From Zwartia vadi (GTDB lineage: Bacteria > Pseudomonadota > Gammaproteobacteria > Burkholderiales > Burkholderiaceae_B), in contig NZ_JAUHHE010000006.1 in assembly GCF_030410375.1 (NCBI RefSeq), positions 62,001 to 126,000 on the forward strand: 64,000 nt of DNA, in the 5' to 3' direction. This document shows positions 1 through 7,962 of this stretch, piece by piece. The notes under the pieces are model-generated. The model worked only from the letters and a program-made list of their open reading frames with translations. It had not been told where the DNA came from and did not search any database. A program made the translations under genes and the position numbers. Within the stretch, counting starts at the first letter, position 1, and the number at the start of each line of letters is the position of its first letter.

Positions 1-403
1 TCGCTCCAAACCCACTGATGGCACAGTAAATCAAACGAGGGTTGACGCGGGACAAACTTTCGTAATCCAGGCCGAGTCGCTCCAAAGCGCCTACCCGATA
101 ATTATGAACAAGAACATCGGCCTGCTCGATCAACTCGCGCGCAATCTTGATGCCCTCTTCAGTTTTGAGATCAAGCGCCATGCCTCTCTTATTGCGGTTT
201 GCGGCGGCGTAGTAATAGCCCATGGATCCATGAAAATATGGTGACCAGGCACGGCTATCATCGCCAACCCCCGTGCGCTCGATCTTGATAACATCCGCGC
301 CATAGTCTCCGAGCAACATGCCACAAAAAGGACCGGCCATCGCCACACTGATTTCAACAACCTTGATGCCTGCAAGTGGTGCTGTCATATTTGTCTCGTC
401 CAT
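1..403 (-). CDS. CaiB/BaiF family CoA-transferase, N-terminal part
   Basis: The first 134 codons of a class III CoA-transferase; the rest runs off the left edge. Such enzymes move CoA between carboxylic acids in catabolism. Seen by translating the minus strand: the N-terminal signature GPFCGMLLGDYGADVIKIE, then RNKRGMALDLK, VLVHNYRVGALERLGLDY and NPRLIYCAISGFG, all in the order typical of the family. The start could be the ATG at 403 or the one at 388 (MTAPLAGIKVVE), which fits family N-termini equally well; neither has a strong ribosome site. It is the upstream neighbour of a run of minus-strand genes only in the sense of position: it lies downstream of the flavin protein at 416-1021 and may be the last member of that operon. 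Substrate cannot be told. Confidence 0.9.
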   Translation of the reverse strand, partial: MDETNMTAPLAGIKVVEISVAMAGPFCGMLLGDYGADVIKIERTGVGDDSRAWSPYFHGSMGYYYAAANRNKRGMALDLKTEEGIKIARELIEQADVLVHNYRVGALERLGLDYESLSRVNPRLIYCAISGFGA

Positions 404-415
404 ATTTCCCAAGTT

Positions 416-1021
416 TTATAATTCTTTTTGATATCGCAACATGATTTCTTCATGGGTTTCAAACACACCCTCTACAGCCGCCTGTTCATTAATCATATCA
501 ACCATTGTCGGCAAGCAACTGCGATCGATCTGACTGGCGCCATCCCACAACCTTGAGCGCATAAACGCTTTGGCGCAGTGCAGATACGCTTGCTCGACAC
601 CGACGCGGATAACAAGCTTGGGCGCACGAACCTCTGTCGTACACACGCCAATCTCCTCGGGATCGATACTCAGTGCTGCCGTGCCGTTCACGCGCAGCGT
701 TTCATCTACACCAGGGATGAAAAACAACAAACCAAGACGACCAGTATGGATAATATTTTCCAAGGTATCGAGTCGATTATTGCCGGGCGAATCCGGTATC
801 AGTAAGGTCTTCGCATCAAGAACCTTGACGAAACCGGGTGCGCCGCCCCGCGGCGAAGCATCCAACACCTCATCGGCGCCCACACTCGACAAGACGACAA
901 AAGGAGACAGGCTGATGTAGTGCTTGCAATGCCTATCCAGTGCCGCGAGTTGCTTTTTAACAGCACGCTCTTTGGGCGCGGCATAAAGCGTTCGTAATTG
1001 TTCGAGTGTTTGAATTCTCAT
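416..1021 (-). CDS. pyridoxamine 5'-phosphate oxidase-like FMN-binding protein
   Basis: A 201-residue split-barrel flavoprotein of the group often labelled MSMEG_1061 or DR_2398 family (family knowledge). The middle holds the barrel core: FVVLSSVGADEVLDASPRGG, then the stretch around residues 70-110 with PGNNRLDTLENI and the strand GLLFFIPGVDETLRVNG that is typical of FMN-binding members. Cofactor and substrate are inferred from family only. It starts 4 bases after the stop of the quinone reductase-like gene upstream (1026-2003), so the two are surely co-transcribed and probably translationally coupled; there is no clear ribosome site of its own. Its role may be reduction of a small organic molecule in the same pathway, but nothing in the sequence names it. 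Confidence 0.85.
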   Translation of the reverse strand: MRIQTLEQLRTLYAAPKERAVKKQLAALDRHCKHYISLSPFVVLSSVGADEVLDASPRGGAPGFVKVLDAKTLLIPDSPGNNRLDTLENIIHTGRLGLLFFIPGVDETLRVNGTAALSIDPEEIGVCTTEVRAPKLVIRVGVEQAYLHCAKAFMRSRLWDGASQIDRSCLPTMVDMINEQAAVEGVFETHEEIMLRYQKEL

Positions 1022-1025
1022 GGCA

Positions 1026-2003
1026 TCAGTCTAACGTCGCAACAATTTTTCCAAAATGTTTGTTTGTGCGCATGCGTTCGAAAGCCTGTGCGATGTCTGC
1101 AAACGCGTAGGTACTGTCGATTGGAAGAGACAGCTTTCCGGACTCTATAAAAGCGCCCAAATCACCGAGGGCGAGCGAAGTGATGCTGCGCACTTCCTCC
1201 ACGCTTCTTGTTCTGAACGTCACACCTGTGTATTTGATCCGCTTGAGCGCGTGCAAATCAAAATCAAACTCGGCAAAACGTCCGGCCATGCGACCAACGT
1301 TCACAATGCGACCCAATATTGCGCACGCTTCGAGATTTTGTGTCGCGAAAGGTCCGGAAAGTTGATCGATGACCAAGTCAACGCCCTTTCCACCATTGGC
1401 TTCGATGACGCGCTGGGGCCATTGCGGGTCACTATTATCAACTGCAAAATCAGCACCGTAGTTTGTCAATTGTGCGCGTCGCTCAGCTGTGGTGGACGTA
1501 CCGATGACTGTCTTGGCACCCATGACTTTTGCGATTTGCATGGCCATGAGTCCAACGCCTGAAGAAGCGCCCTGTACCAGCACGGACTCACCTTTACGCA
1601 ACTCACCGACCGTGACGATGGCATTGTGCATCGTCTTGATTGCGATGGGCAATGTGACGGCTTGGGCAAAGGACATTGAAGCATTTGGAATATCTATCAC
1701 GCGACCCCAATCGGCCACAGCATACTCGGCATATCCAGAGGTCCCAGAACACATGACACGGTCGCCTGGCTTAAAGCCGCGCACTCGCGCACCCACTTCT
1801 GCAACTTCTCCAGACCATTCGATACCAGGGATCGCACCGACTCCACCGACATTTCCGTGTGCGCCCCCAGCCAACACACCCAGGTCGGCGCGATTCAGTC
1901 CGCATGCTCTGACTTTAACCAATACTTGTTCGGGGCCAACAGTAGGCTTGTCAACCTCAGCGATTTCAAAACCACTCTTTGTCACGACGACTGCTTTCAT
2001 CAT
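1026..2003 (-). CDS. zinc-independent MDR oxidoreductase, quinone reductase-like
   Basis: A 325-residue medium-chain dehydrogenase/reductase. The N-terminal GroES-like half (1-120) carries GLNRADLGVLAGG and the Rossmann half has the nucleotide motif GASSGVGLMAMQIAK near residues 145-160, then STTAERRAQLTNYGAD, all of the NADPH:quinone reductase class, which lacks the catalytic zinc cysteines. Likely reduces an enone or quinone with NADPH in the cytoplasm. Start chosen at the ATG at 2003 because AGGAAG lies a few bases upstream; a second ATG follows directly. The SDR gene upstream ends 31 bases away and the flavin protein begins 4 bases after this stop, so this is an operon of at least three catabolic oxidoreductases. 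A second MDR paralogue lies at 11761-12747. Confidence 0.88.
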   Translation of the reverse strand: MMKAVVVTKSGFEIAEVDKPTVGPEQVLVKVRACGLNRADLGVLAGGAHGNVGGVGAIPGIEWSGEVAEVGARVRGFKPGDRVMCSGTSGYAEYAVADWGRVIDIPNASMSFAQAVTLPIAIKTMHNAIVTVGELRKGESVLVQGASSGVGLMAMQIAKVMGAKTVIGTSTTAERRAQLTNYGADFAVDNSDPQWPQRVIEANGGKGVDLVIDQLSGPFATQNLEACAILGRIVNVGRMAGRFAEFDFDLHALKRIKYTGVTFRTRSVEEVRSITSLALGDLGAFIESGKLSLPIDSTYAFADIAQAFERMRTNKHFGKIVATLD

Positions 2004-2034
2004 TTAACTTCCTGTTCAGATAGGTGGAATGCGT

Positions 2035-2829
2035 TCAACGTGTAGCTGAGATAATGCCCCCGTCCACGACAATAGTCTGTCCGGTGATGTAGCGCGCCTC
2101 ATCACTGGCTAAAAAGACGACTGCGTGCGCGACATCCCACGACTCGCCCATGTAGCCTGCTGGAACTTGCTTGTGACGATGCGCGACAAATGCCTCGAAA
2201 TCACCTTTTGCATATTTGTCAGCCAGACGCTTGACCAGTGGCGTGAACATGAGCCCCGGCGCGACGCTATTGAGACGCACGCCACGATCGGCATAAATCA
2301 CACCGGTTGTCTTCATCAATTGCTCGAGTGCTGCTTTGCCGGCGGCATAGCCAACTTGTGGTTTACCGATGTAACGGTGTGCCGCAACAGAAGAGATGCT
2401 GATGATGGATCCGCCACCCTGAGCCGCCATGGTAGGAAGCACATACTTGCAAGCAAGAAAGGCTCCTTTGACATTGACATCCATTTGATCGTCCCAGGTC
2501 TCTTCACTCATTGAAACAGGATCGCCCGGCTCAGAACGTCCAACGTTGTTGACCAAAATATCTATTCGTCCGTATTGTGCAAGACAGGCATCCACGAGTT
2601 TTTTCACGTCATCGGCTTGTGTTGCGTCTGCCACCATGACATGCGCTTGCCCGCCCTCCTCGTTGATGATCCGTTGGGTTTCGCGCGCAGCTTCAAGATT
2701 GAGATCCGATCCGAAAATGCTGGCGCCTTGTCGGGCCAGTGCCACTGCGATCGCCTTGCCATTACCCCAACCCTCGCCCAGTGTGCCGCAACCAGTGACG
2801 AGTGCAATCTTGCCATCTAACCTGAACAT
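2035..2829 (-). CDS. SDR family oxidoreductase
   Basis: A short-chain dehydrogenase/reductase of 264 residues. Seen: the glycine-rich cofactor motif TGCGTLGEGWGNGKAIA (a slightly long variant of TGxxxGxG), the NNVG motif, the catalytic Ser region SIISISSVAAHR, the YxxxK pair in YAAGKAAL, and the C-terminal ITGQTIVVDGGI. The acid at the end of beta-2 (FGSDLNLEAA) suggests NAD preference (inference). Start set at the ATG at 2829 because AAGGGA precedes it at good distance; a longer frame to 2892 has no such site and would add a non-family tail. First gene of the leftward run into 2003-416. The substrate is probably a hydroxyacyl-CoA or alcohol, not provable here. Confidence 0.9.
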   Translation of the reverse strand: MFRLDGKIALVTGCGTLGEGWGNGKAIAVALARQGASIFGSDLNLEAARETQRIINEEGGQAHVMVADATQADDVKKLVDACLAQYGRIDILVNNVGRSEPGDPVSMSEETWDDQMDVNVKGAFLACKYVLPTMAAQGGGSIISISSVAAHRYIGKPQVGYAAGKAALEQLMKTTGVIYADRGVRLNSVAPGLMFTPLVKRLADKYAKGDFEAFVAHRHKQVPAGYMGESWDVAHAVVFLASDEARYITGQTIVVDGGIISATR

Positions 2830-2976
2830 GATGTCCCTTGTGCTTGTTGTTGTCCTTAAAGCCATAATACCCGCGAGGCTCAGTCGGAGCAAAAGTCTTT
2901 TTAAAAGCTTACGCGTCGAACATCAAATTATGCGTCCATCTGGTGAAATTTCACTCTCGCTGATCGCCAGCACAGT

Positions 2977-3010
2977 AAAAAAACTGGCCCGAACATTGCT
3001 GCTCGGGCCA
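2977..3010 (-). terminator. intrinsic terminator after the DUF3501 gene
   Basis: On the minus strand an 8-bp perfect stem (TGGCCCGA with TCGGGCCA, 10-base loop) is followed within two bases by seven T. It lies 35 bases after the DUF3501 stop codon and ends the rubrerythrin/Fe-S/DUF3501 unit, separating it from the SDR operon. Confidence 0.85.
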
Positions 3011-3044
3011 AAAACAATACTGCTCGCGAAATACTATGCGCGCA

Positions 3045-3629
3045 TCAAGTCAAATCATTCACCAATGAGGCAAGCGTATCATCGGGCAAGGTCTCGACAT
3101 GCATGGGATACTCTTTATGATCGCAACCCACCATCATTTGCGCACCAGCCTTGAGCGACTTTTTCATTTCTGGTGTCAGTTCAAAACGCATGAAGTGAAC
3201 TGAAGATGTTTTGTCCGCGGTTGTACGGTCCAAATCTTCGTTTGCAATCGCATACACGCGAGGCTGCCCTTCAACCTGAATAAACATCTTGTGTTCGATG
3301 CCCAATAACTTCGCCAAGGCCAGACGACGCTCCGCTTCGTTAGGGTATTCCAACATCATGGTTGCTTTGAAATTCGAACCATCTGGCACAAGCGGATTGT
3401 ATGCACCCAACTCGTCCTGAATGCCCTCTTCGTCGAAAATCTTCTCGACGCGCAACATTTCCTGGATCTGATAGCGCATCAATAACTCGCTTTCAAACAA
3501 CAGATTCAGGTGTTCGCCCAATCGAACGCTACGCTTGCGGCGCTCTTCGATCGCCTGCTTACGCATTTCCGGACGGGCTTTATGATAGGCCTCAAGGGTC
3601 ATCAAACTTTCACGCGTAATTTTGCTCAT
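3045..3629 (-). CDS. DUF3501 family protein
   Basis: A 194-residue soluble protein of the DUF3501 family. No enzyme motif is recognised; it is charged and helix-rich, with KARPEMRKQAIEERRKRSV near the N-terminus, a central IQEMLRVEKIFDEEGIQDEL stretch and SSVHFMRFELTPEMKKSL later on. It starts about 11 bases after the stop of the Fe-S oxidoreductase gene. Two in-frame ATGs exist; the one at 3629 is preferred because AAAGGA sits 7 bases before it, while it abuts the ATG at 3635. Family members are known to travel with the same CCG-type Fe-S protein and rubrerythrin, so a partner role in oxidative stress or electron transfer is inferred, not shown. Confidence 0.88.
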   Translation of the reverse strand: MSKITRESLMTLEAYHKARPEMRKQAIEERRKRSVRLGEHLNLLFESELLMRYQIQEMLRVEKIFDEEGIQDELGAYNPLVPDGSNFKATMMLEYPNEAERRLALAKLLGIEHKMFIQVEGQPRVYAIANEDLDRTTADKTSSVHFMRFELTPEMKKSLKAGAQMMVGCDHKEYPMHVETLPDDTLASLVNDLT

Positions 3630-3640
3630 TTCCATTTCCT

Positions 3641-4978
3641 TTACAGACCGTATGCTTTAGCGATCAAGGTGAGAGGGTGAGCCATCTCAGCTTTCGCCAA
3701 GCCGTTTTCTTCCATACCTTGCTCGATGTGATGGCCAGCAAGCTGGCAATCCGAGCTGATGTAATCGGGCGTGTTGTTCGCCATTGCTTTAAAAACAGGT
3801 TTCCCGATCTTCATCGCCTGGGCATGAAACTCTTTCTTGACGCCCCAGGTTCCGGAATGTCCGGAGCAACGCTCAACCACATTGACCTCCGTACCTGGAA
3901 CGAGCTTCAATGTCTCTGCCGTCTTTTTGCCAACGTTTTGCACCCGTGAGTGGCAAGGGATGTGATAGCTCACATGACCGAGTTCTTGTTTAAAGTCCGT
4001 CTTAAGCAAACCGTCTCTGTTTCGCTCAATGAAGTACTCAAACGGATCCCACATCGCCTCTTTGACCAGTTGAACATCCTCTTCCTCAGGGAACATCAAA
4101 GGAAGCTCTTGTTTAAACATAAGAGTGCAGGAGGGAATCGGTGTGACAATCGCATAGCCCTCGCGCGCGAGTTTCGCGAGCTTGGGAATATTTTTGTCTT
4201 TGTTTGCAGCAACAGACTCAAGATCACCAAGCTCGAGCTTGGGCATGCCACAGCAAGCCTCTTTATCAACCAGCTCATAAGGAATCTGGTTATGCTCAAG
4301 AATCTTAATCAGATCCTGTCCAATACCTGGCTCGTTGTAATTTATGTAGCACGTTGCATAAATTGCAACCTTGCCTGGAGTCTTGGCGCCATCTTTCACA
4401 GGCCAAGCGGTCGAAGCCGTCGCCAGTTGAGGAAAGGTCTTAGGCGCGTACTCAGGTATCCAGGCTTTTTTATCTACGCCGAGTGTGGACTCCATAGCTG
4501 AGCGCATAATCCCTGTGCGATTCAATGCGTTGACAGACTCCGTCACGATTGGGATACCGGCAAACATACCCAACTTGTCAGTCGAGGCCAACAGCTTGTC
4601 GCGCATTTTGACATCGCCTTTCTTGAACTTGACGGCTTTAGCGCGCAGCATCAAGTGAGGGAAGTCAAGATTCCAGGGATGTGGTGGCACATAAGGACAC
4701 TTTGTGACATAGCACACATCACAAAGGAAACATTCATCTACGACCTTGTCGTAATCTTTCTTGTCAACACCATGCACTTCGCCGTCATCGGTCGCATCGA
4801 CAAGGTCAAACAGTGTCGGGAACGAACCACAGAGGCTCAAGCACCGACGACAGCCGTGGCACATATCAAACACACGCTCCATCTCTGTGTGCAGTTTTTC
4901 CTCGTCATAAAAGTCGGGGTTGGTCCAATCCAACGGATGACGGGTGGGTGCCTCGAGACTACCTTCGCGGTTTGACAT
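3641..4978 (-). CDS. CCG-domain Fe-S oxidoreductase (HdrD/GlpC-like)
   Basis: A 445-residue protein with two cysteine-rich [4Fe-4S] motifs near residues 39-100 (CHGCRRCLSLCGSFP and CFLCDVCYVTKCPY) and two CCG-type domains after them (CCGMPKLELGD around residue 240; IPCHSRVQNVGKKTAE and VERCSGHSGTWG around 340-375). This is the layout of heterodisulfide-reductase D and GlpC subunits that pass electrons between clusters and a thiol or quinone partner. In the second CCG unit the motif reads CSGHSG in place of CCGxxG, so that site may bind a different cluster. AAGGATCC gives a good ribosome site. It follows the rubrerythrin gene by 135 bases and precedes the DUF3501 gene, a trio found together in many proteobacteria. 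Confidence 0.88.
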   Translation of the reverse strand: MSNREGSLEAPTRHPLDWTNPDFYDEEKLHTEMERVFDMCHGCRRCLSLCGSFPTLFDLVDATDDGEVHGVDKKDYDKVVDECFLCDVCYVTKCPYVPPHPWNLDFPHLMLRAKAVKFKKGDVKMRDKLLASTDKLGMFAGIPIVTESVNALNRTGIMRSAMESTLGVDKKAWIPEYAPKTFPQLATASTAWPVKDGAKTPGKVAIYATCYINYNEPGIGQDLIKILEHNQIPYELVDKEACCGMPKLELGDLESVAANKDKNIPKLAKLAREGYAIVTPIPSCTLMFKQELPLMFPEEEDVQLVKEAMWDPFEYFIERNRDGLLKTDFKQELGHVSYHIPCHSRVQNVGKKTAETLKLVPGTEVNVVERCSGHSGTWGVKKEFHAQAMKIGKPVFKAMANNTPDYISSDCQLAGHHIEQGMEENGLAKAEMAHPLTLIAKAYGL

Positions 4979-5071
4979 AGCGGATCCTTAATTTTGTCAC
5001 CCTGTAAGAGGGTGCAACGAAAACAAATGTGACCAGCAAAGCCGGCCACAGATCTAACTGTTCGAAGGGGC

Positions 5072-5088
5072 GGCGTCATACTGACGCC
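5072..5088. other. short perfect hairpin between rubrerythrin and Fe-S genes
   Basis: GGCGTCA, 3-base loop, TGACGCC: a 7-bp perfect stem in the 135-base gap after the rubrerythrin stop. No T run follows on the minus strand, so it is not a standard terminator. It could tune or protect the rubrerythrin transcript relative to the downstream genes. Confidence 0.4.
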
Positions 5089-5113
5089 CACCCTCCGGAC
5101 ATCTCAAAGATGC

Positions 5114-5536
5114 TTAGTCAACTAAGGCATCCAGAGCTTTCTGATAGCGATTGGCATGTGAGCGCTCGGCTTTTGCCAAAGTCTCGAACCAGTCGGCGAT
5201 CTCGTCAAAGCCTTCGTCGCGAGCGATCTTGGCCATGCCGGGATACATATCGGTGTACTCGTGTGTTTCGCCATGAACAGCAGCTTTCAGGTTGTCACGG
5301 CTGGAACCGATTGGCAAACCTGTTGCTGGATCACCAGCTGCCTCGAGGAACTCGAGGTGGCCGTGTGCGTGGCCGGTCTCGCCTTCGGCGGTTGAACGGA
5401 ACAACGCAGCAACGTCGTTTTGGCCTTCGATGTCAGCCTTGTTTGCGAAGTACAAGTAGCGGCGGTTAGCCTGTGATTCGCCTGCGAATGCGTCCTTCAG
5501 GCACTGTTCGGTCTTTGAACCTTTTAGCTGGGCCAT
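5114..5536 (-). CDS. rubrerythrin (di-iron domain only)
   Basis: A 140-residue ferritin-like di-iron protein. Ligand motifs are visible: the first-helix glutamate in [13 protein letters not shown], the ExxH in [12 protein letters not shown] near residue 52, a glutamate in [13 protein letters not shown] and the final ExxH-like [15 protein letters not shown]. It lacks the C-terminal rubredoxin CxxC pair of classical rubrerythrin, so it must take electrons from another protein, plausibly the Fe-S oxidoreductase encoded next. Family role: reduction of hydrogen peroxide in the cytoplasm. Start set at 5536 because AGGAGG lies just upstream; an earlier in-frame codon at 5551 has none. It heads the unit that ends at the terminator near 2977-3010. 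Confidence 0.92.
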   Translation of the reverse strand: MAQLKGSKTEQCLKDAFAGESQANRRYLYFANKADIEGQNDVAALFRSTAEGETGHAHGHLEFLEAAGDPATGLPIGSSRDNLKAAVHGETHEYTDMYPGMAKIARDEGFDEIADWFETLAKAERSHANRYQKALDALVD

Positions 5537-5663
5537 ATAGCCTCCTGACAAATGTAGATGAGAAGAAGAAGTGGAGTTTTGATCACTCGAGCCGAAGAAA
5601 AACGACTCAATCTCAACTCTTGTGCTAGTTTAAGCCTCTGATGGCTATCAAGGAAATTAAATT

Positions 5664-5680
5664 TATCTAACTTTTAGATA
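5664..5680. promoter_or_regulatory. candidate operator: 7-bp palindrome upstream of rubrerythrin
   Basis: TATCTAA, 3-base centre, TTAGATA is a perfect inverted repeat in an AT-rich stretch, about 130 bases before the rubrerythrin start and close to where its promoter should lie. Size and symmetry fit a dimeric repressor or activator site. No regulator gene is adjacent and the binding protein is unknown. Confidence 0.45.
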
Positions 5681-5750
5681 GTTTTTACCTAACAGCGAGA
5701 CATAGGGTGTGCGCGGGGTCAAACCTGCCTTGAGCGCACCCCTTGTCAAC

Positions 5751-6950
5751 TTATTTGGCCGTATCGGCCATCCAGCGCTCGGTCAGGCGCACAAAGTAGC
5801 TCGCACCGACCGGAATAATGGCATCGTTAAAGTCATACGAGGTGTTATGGACCACACAAGCTCCTTCGCCATGCCCTTCCAGACGGTGATGACCATCCCC
5901 GTTACCTATAAATGCGTAACATCCGGGCTTAGCCATCAACATATGCGCGAAATCTTCTGCCGCCATCACACCCGGAAACTGATCATTGACCATTTCCGGA
6001 CCGACGATCTCTCTCATGACCTGTGCCGCAAATTGCGCTTCTTTTGCATGATTGACGACTGGCGGCGAAGCCCGTCTAAAGAAAATTTCCGCTTCGCACT
6101 CATGCGCCAAAGCGATCTGATTTGCGAGTGTGCGCAAACGCTCCTCCAGTCGATCCAGCGCTGAAACAGAGAAAGTACGGATCGTGCCCCCTACGGCTGC
6201 AACATCCGGGATGACGTTGGGAGCGACCGAACCTTCAAGTTGCGTCACAGCCAATAAAGCACGCTCCGTGCTTGGAATCACCTTGGCGACCAAGCCTTGA
6301 AGCGCCTGGGCAAACTCCAGGGCGGGTGCAACAGGGTCCGTACCCGTGTGGGGCAAAGACGCATGCGTACCCTGCCCCTTCATCGTCACTTTGAAAGTAT
6401 TACTCGACGCCATAAATGGACCATTATTCAACGCAAAGCCGCCCACGTTGCCGATAGAAAAGTTGTGCAGACCAAACACCGCCTCACAAGGGAAGCGTTC
6501 GAACAAACCGTCTTCGATCATTTTCTTGGCGCCCGCTTTACCCATTTCCTCGGCAGGCTGAAACACAAAATTCACCGTACCTTTGAAGTTGCGCGTCTGA
6601 GACAAGTGCCATGCCGCCGCAAGCAGCATCGTGGTGTGACCATCGTGACCACAAGCGTGCATCTTTCCATCATGAGTGGACTTGTGTTCGAACTCATTAA
6701 TCTCCTGCAAAGGCAGGGCATCAAGATCGGCACGCAAGCTCAGCGTGCGACCACCCTCGCCGACTTTGAGCACACCCACCACACCCGTGCCTGCGATCCC
6801 GCGGTGCACTTCGATACCCCACTCTTTTAGCAGCGTTGCAACAATTTCAGAGGTCCGATGTTCGTCGAAACCTAGCTCAGGGTGAGCATGGATATCTCGA
6901 CGAATTTTGACAAAGCGGCTGTAATCAGCAAATGCATCAACGAGTTTCAT
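5751..6950 (-). CDS. M20 family amidohydrolase (hippurate hydrolase-like)
   Basis: A 399-residue metal-dependent amidohydrolase. Metal ligands are visible: MHACGHDGH near residue 100, the catalytic Glu pair in FQPAEEMGKAGAKKMI near 135, and the late His in the NGDGHHR region near 360; the dimerisation domain lies between about 185 and 300. Family members split N-acyl amino acids or related amides. The start at 6950 (MKLVDAFADY) matches the family N-terminus; a longer frame reaching 7037 would overlap the BKACE gene. It begins 16 bases after the BKACE stop, so it is the last gene of a three-gene operon with the 3-hydroxy-acid dehydrogenase, which suggests it frees an acid or amine that the other two enzymes then handle (inference). 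Confidence 0.9.
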   Translation of the reverse strand: MKLVDAFADYSRFVKIRRDIHAHPELGFDEHRTSEIVATLLKEWGIEVHRGIAGTGVVGVLKVGEGGRTLSLRADLDALPLQEINEFEHKSTHDGKMHACGHDGHTTMLLAAAWHLSQTRNFKGTVNFVFQPAEEMGKAGAKKMIEDGLFERFPCEAVFGLHNFSIGNVGGFALNNGPFMASSNTFKVTMKGQGTHASLPHTGTDPVAPALEFAQALQGLVAKVIPSTERALLAVTQLEGSVAPNVIPDVAAVGGTIRTFSVSALDRLEERLRTLANQIALAHECEAEIFFRRASPPVVNHAKEAQFAAQVMREIVGPEMVNDQFPGVMAAEDFAHMLMAKPGCYAFIGNGDGHHRLEGHGEGACVVHNTSYDFNDAIIPVGASYFVRLTERWMADTAK

Positions 6951-6966
6951 ATTCAGTCTGTTTCCA

Positions 6967-7899
6967 TTAAAAGTTAACGTTATTGCCGCCCTTAAGGCCC
7001 AAAATTTCTCGCGCCTCATCCGGGGTTGCGACCTCACAGTTCAATGCTTCGAGAACGGTACGCATGCGTGTCACTTGCTCAGCGTTGGAAGCCGCCATCT
7101 TGCCTGGACCGATCCACAGAGAATCCTCGAGCCCGACGCGCACATGCGAGCCCATCGCGGCACCCATCGTGGCAAGCGGGATCTGATTACGTCCCGCCCC
7201 CAGGATCGACCATTGATACTGGTCACCAAACAGACGGTCTGCCGTACGACGCATATGCATCAAATCCTCGGGATGTGGACCAATCCCGCCAAGAATACCA
7301 AAGACAGACTGGATAAAGATCGGTCCTTTCACCAAGCCTTTTTCTGCGAAATGCGAGAGGTTGTACAAATGGCTGATGTCGTAACACTCAAACTCAAATC
7401 GGGTACCGTTTTCTGAACCACGTCGCAAAATTGTTTCAATGTCTTTATAGGTGTTTTTAAAGACAAGGTCTCGACTGTTTTCAAGATGTTGCCGCTCCCA
7501 CTCGTGCTTGAATTCTTTAAAACGATCCAGCATGGGAAACAACCCGAAATTCATCGAACCCATATTGAGTGACGCGACCTCGGGCTGGAACGTCATTGCA
7601 GGCCGCATGCGTTCTTCAACTGTCATGTGGGGGCTTCCCCCGGTCGTGATGTTAATCACGGCATTGGTCGCGGCTTTGATTTCTTTTAAAAAGGGCCGGA
7701 AAAACTCAGGATCCTGCGTGGGTTTGCCGTCCTTGGGGTCACGCGCATGCAAGTGCAAAATCGCCGCACCTGCACGCGCTGCATCGATCGCGGACTTGGC
7801 GATTTCTTCCGCGGTGACGGGGAGATGCTTAGACATGCTCGGGGTGTGAATCGCGCCTGTCGCCGCGCAAGTGATGATGACTTTTCGTGCTTTGGCCAT
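6967..7899 (-). CDS. beta-keto acid cleavage enzyme (BKACE, DUF849)
   Basis: A 310-residue TIM-barrel enzyme of the BKACE family, which joins a beta-keto acid with acetyl-CoA to give acetoacetate and a new acyl-CoA. Seen: KVIITCAATGAIHTPSMSKHL at the N-terminus in shortened form TCAATGAIHTPS, the zinc ligands in ILHLHARDPKDGKPTQDP near residue 50, and SHVRVGLEDSLWIG near 235 with the catalytic Glu. The first motif has an isoleucine-histidine where the lysine-pathway enzyme Kce has a glutamate, placing it in another substrate class. AAAGGCGG precedes the ATG. It lies 63 bases after the dehydrogenase gene and 16 before the amidohydrolase gene. Substrate is unknown. Confidence 0.9.
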   Translation of the reverse strand: MAKARKVIITCAATGAIHTPSMSKHLPVTAEEIAKSAIDAARAGAAILHLHARDPKDGKPTQDPEFFRPFLKEIKAATNAVINITTGGSPHMTVEERMRPAMTFQPEVASLNMGSMNFGLFPMLDRFKEFKHEWERQHLENSRDLVFKNTYKDIETILRRGSENGTRFEFECYDISHLYNLSHFAEKGLVKGPIFIQSVFGILGGIGPHPEDLMHMRRTADRLFGDQYQWSILGAGRNQIPLATMGAAMGSHVRVGLEDSLWIGPGKMAASNAEQVTRMRTVLEALNCEVATPDEAREILGLKGGNNVNF

Positions 7900-7962
7900 T
7901 CTGATTCCGCCTTTAAATTTTTGATCAATCTGATTGGTCGTGTTGATGATTGGACTCAGTGT

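Noticed and set aside
570..920. Plus-strand frames opposite the flavin split-barrel gene
   Set aside because: Shadow of the coding strand; no ribosome site, no motif.
2546..3154. A 202-codon plus-strand frame across the SDR start and DUF3501 end
   Set aside because: It covers two clear minus-strand genes and their terminator, and the translation has no recognisable pattern.
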